Origin: Planoprotostelium fungivorum
Taxonomy: Eukaryota; Evosea; Variosea; Cavosteliida; Cavosteliaceae
Length of the DNA: 64,000 nucleotides
Direction of reading: 5' to 3'
NCBI GenBank assembly: GCA_003024175.1
Contig: MDYQ01000034.1
Location: 1 to 64,000, forward strand
Under the pieces are notes generated by a model. It ran no database searches, was not told where the DNA came from, and saw only the letters and a list, made by a program, of their open reading frames with translations. Below are positions 63,501 through 64,000 of this stretch, one piece after another (position 1 is the stretch's first letter; each line of letters opens with the position of its first letter). The position numbers were made by a program, and so were the translations under genes.

Positions 63501-64000
63501 CCCTCTTGAACAGCGACGAAGAAGACAAGAAGGAAGGAGACGAGGTGAAGAACCATCTCTCTCCTTCACTCACACACAACAGCACAAGGCAAAGATCACC
63601 GCAAAAGAGAGGAAGCTGATGAAGAAGGGAATGACCTTAGAGCAAGCGAGGGAGAACATCACCAAGCAACAATCCGAGCAGCCAGTTCAAGTGAGAAGAG
63701 GAGAGAGGCATTCGTCTGATGCATTGTAGACGGAGAAGGTGGAAGAGAATAAGGCGAGCCAGAGCAACGCACCTCTACCGAGAGGAAAGAGAACGAAGAT
63801 GAAGAGAATCAAAGACAAGTACGATTCAGAGGATGAAGAGGACAGGAAGCTGAGCATGCAGCTGTTGGGCGTGAGTCGTCCACATTGTAGATTGACTGAC
63901 GTTGCGTGCAGACGAAGGAAGTTGATTTGAACCCGAAAGAGAAGAAGGCAGTAAACACGAAGGGAGGAAAAGGTGAGACGATGGAGATCAAACGGTGGAG
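60555..64000 (+). CDS. nemf: NEMF/Rqc2/Tae2 ribosome quality-control factor (3' end outside window)
   Basis: NFACT-N begins [20 protein letters not shown], then [60 protein letters not shown] and [16 protein letters not shown]. The Asp at residue 9 and the DR pair at 96-97, needed for tailing activity in yeast and human relatives, are present. A long coiled-coil middle follows ([40 protein letters not shown]-like), then [46 protein letters not shown] and [20 protein letters not shown]. Acidic/basic C-terminal exons run to base 64000, where an intron has just begun. It adds C-terminal Ala/Thr tails to peptides stalled on 60S subunits. Several introns carry TGACGTCA or TTGTAGAT motifs. Confidence 0.96.

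Overview
This window is a gene-dense nuclear segment of a free-living, probably amoeboid and ciliated protist. Almost every gene is split by very short GT-AG introns (mostly about 30-60 nt, donors usually GTGAGx), so most proteins are visible only as chains of short exons. Cilium genes (DNAAF11/LRRC6, IFT22) lie beside a hybrid histidine kinase of the fungal/amoebozoan 'group X' type, a Rab2, an Atg8, a cobalamin-dependent methionine synthase and a urate oxidase. That mix best fits an intron-rich amoeboflagellate amoebozoan, for example a protosteloid amoeba such as Planoprotostelium. The organism is an inference; the gene identities are read from the protein sequences.

Layout. 1-6.1 kb: a PAS-domain Ser/Thr kinase (PASK-like), Atg8, and an unidentified four-helix membrane protein. 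6.1-8.9 kb: mostly unassigned, ending in a short remnant of an S49 (SppA/SohB) peptidase. 8.9-14.3 kb: a UBAP2L/Lingerer/GIP1-like prion-like protein, Rab2, and DNAAF11. 14.4-21.6 kb: the large hybrid histidine kinase (pseudokinase, ATPase, GAF, HisKA, HATPase, receiver). 21.7-31.1 kb: a Grg1/Ccg-1 small protein, a PRA1-family protein, a TIG plus CCCH zinc-finger protein with a long Arg/Glu repeat tail, IFT22, and CEBPZ/Noc1. 31.2-38.8 kb: an RBR-type RING/IBR plus MYCBP2-type RCR ubiquitin ligase, SAS10/UTP3, and ribophorin I (OST1). 38.8-41.1 kb: a repeat island with a 120-bp hairpin MITE and a 609-bp tandem duplication. 41.1-53.9 kb: a PPR protein, an F-box/ankyrin protein, uricase, a protein with a lone Ffh-like M domain, PHAF1 (C16orf70), a coiled-coil protein, XPF/ERCC4, and a GST. 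54-64 kb: methionine synthase, prefoldin subunit 3, and NEMF/Rqc2 (cut by the window end).

No operons are expected. Neighbouring genes are closely packed, often divergent or convergent with 20-100 bp between them. Functional themes are ribosome biogenesis and quality control (CEBPZ, SAS10, NEMF), secretion and membrane traffic (Rab2, PRA1, OST1, Atg8, PHAF1), cilia (DNAAF11, IFT22) and signalling. The most unusual feature is not a gene. Introns throughout the window repeatedly carry the same few short palindromes, built on TCTACAACGTTGTAGA, GATGACGTCATC and ATCAGATCTGAT.
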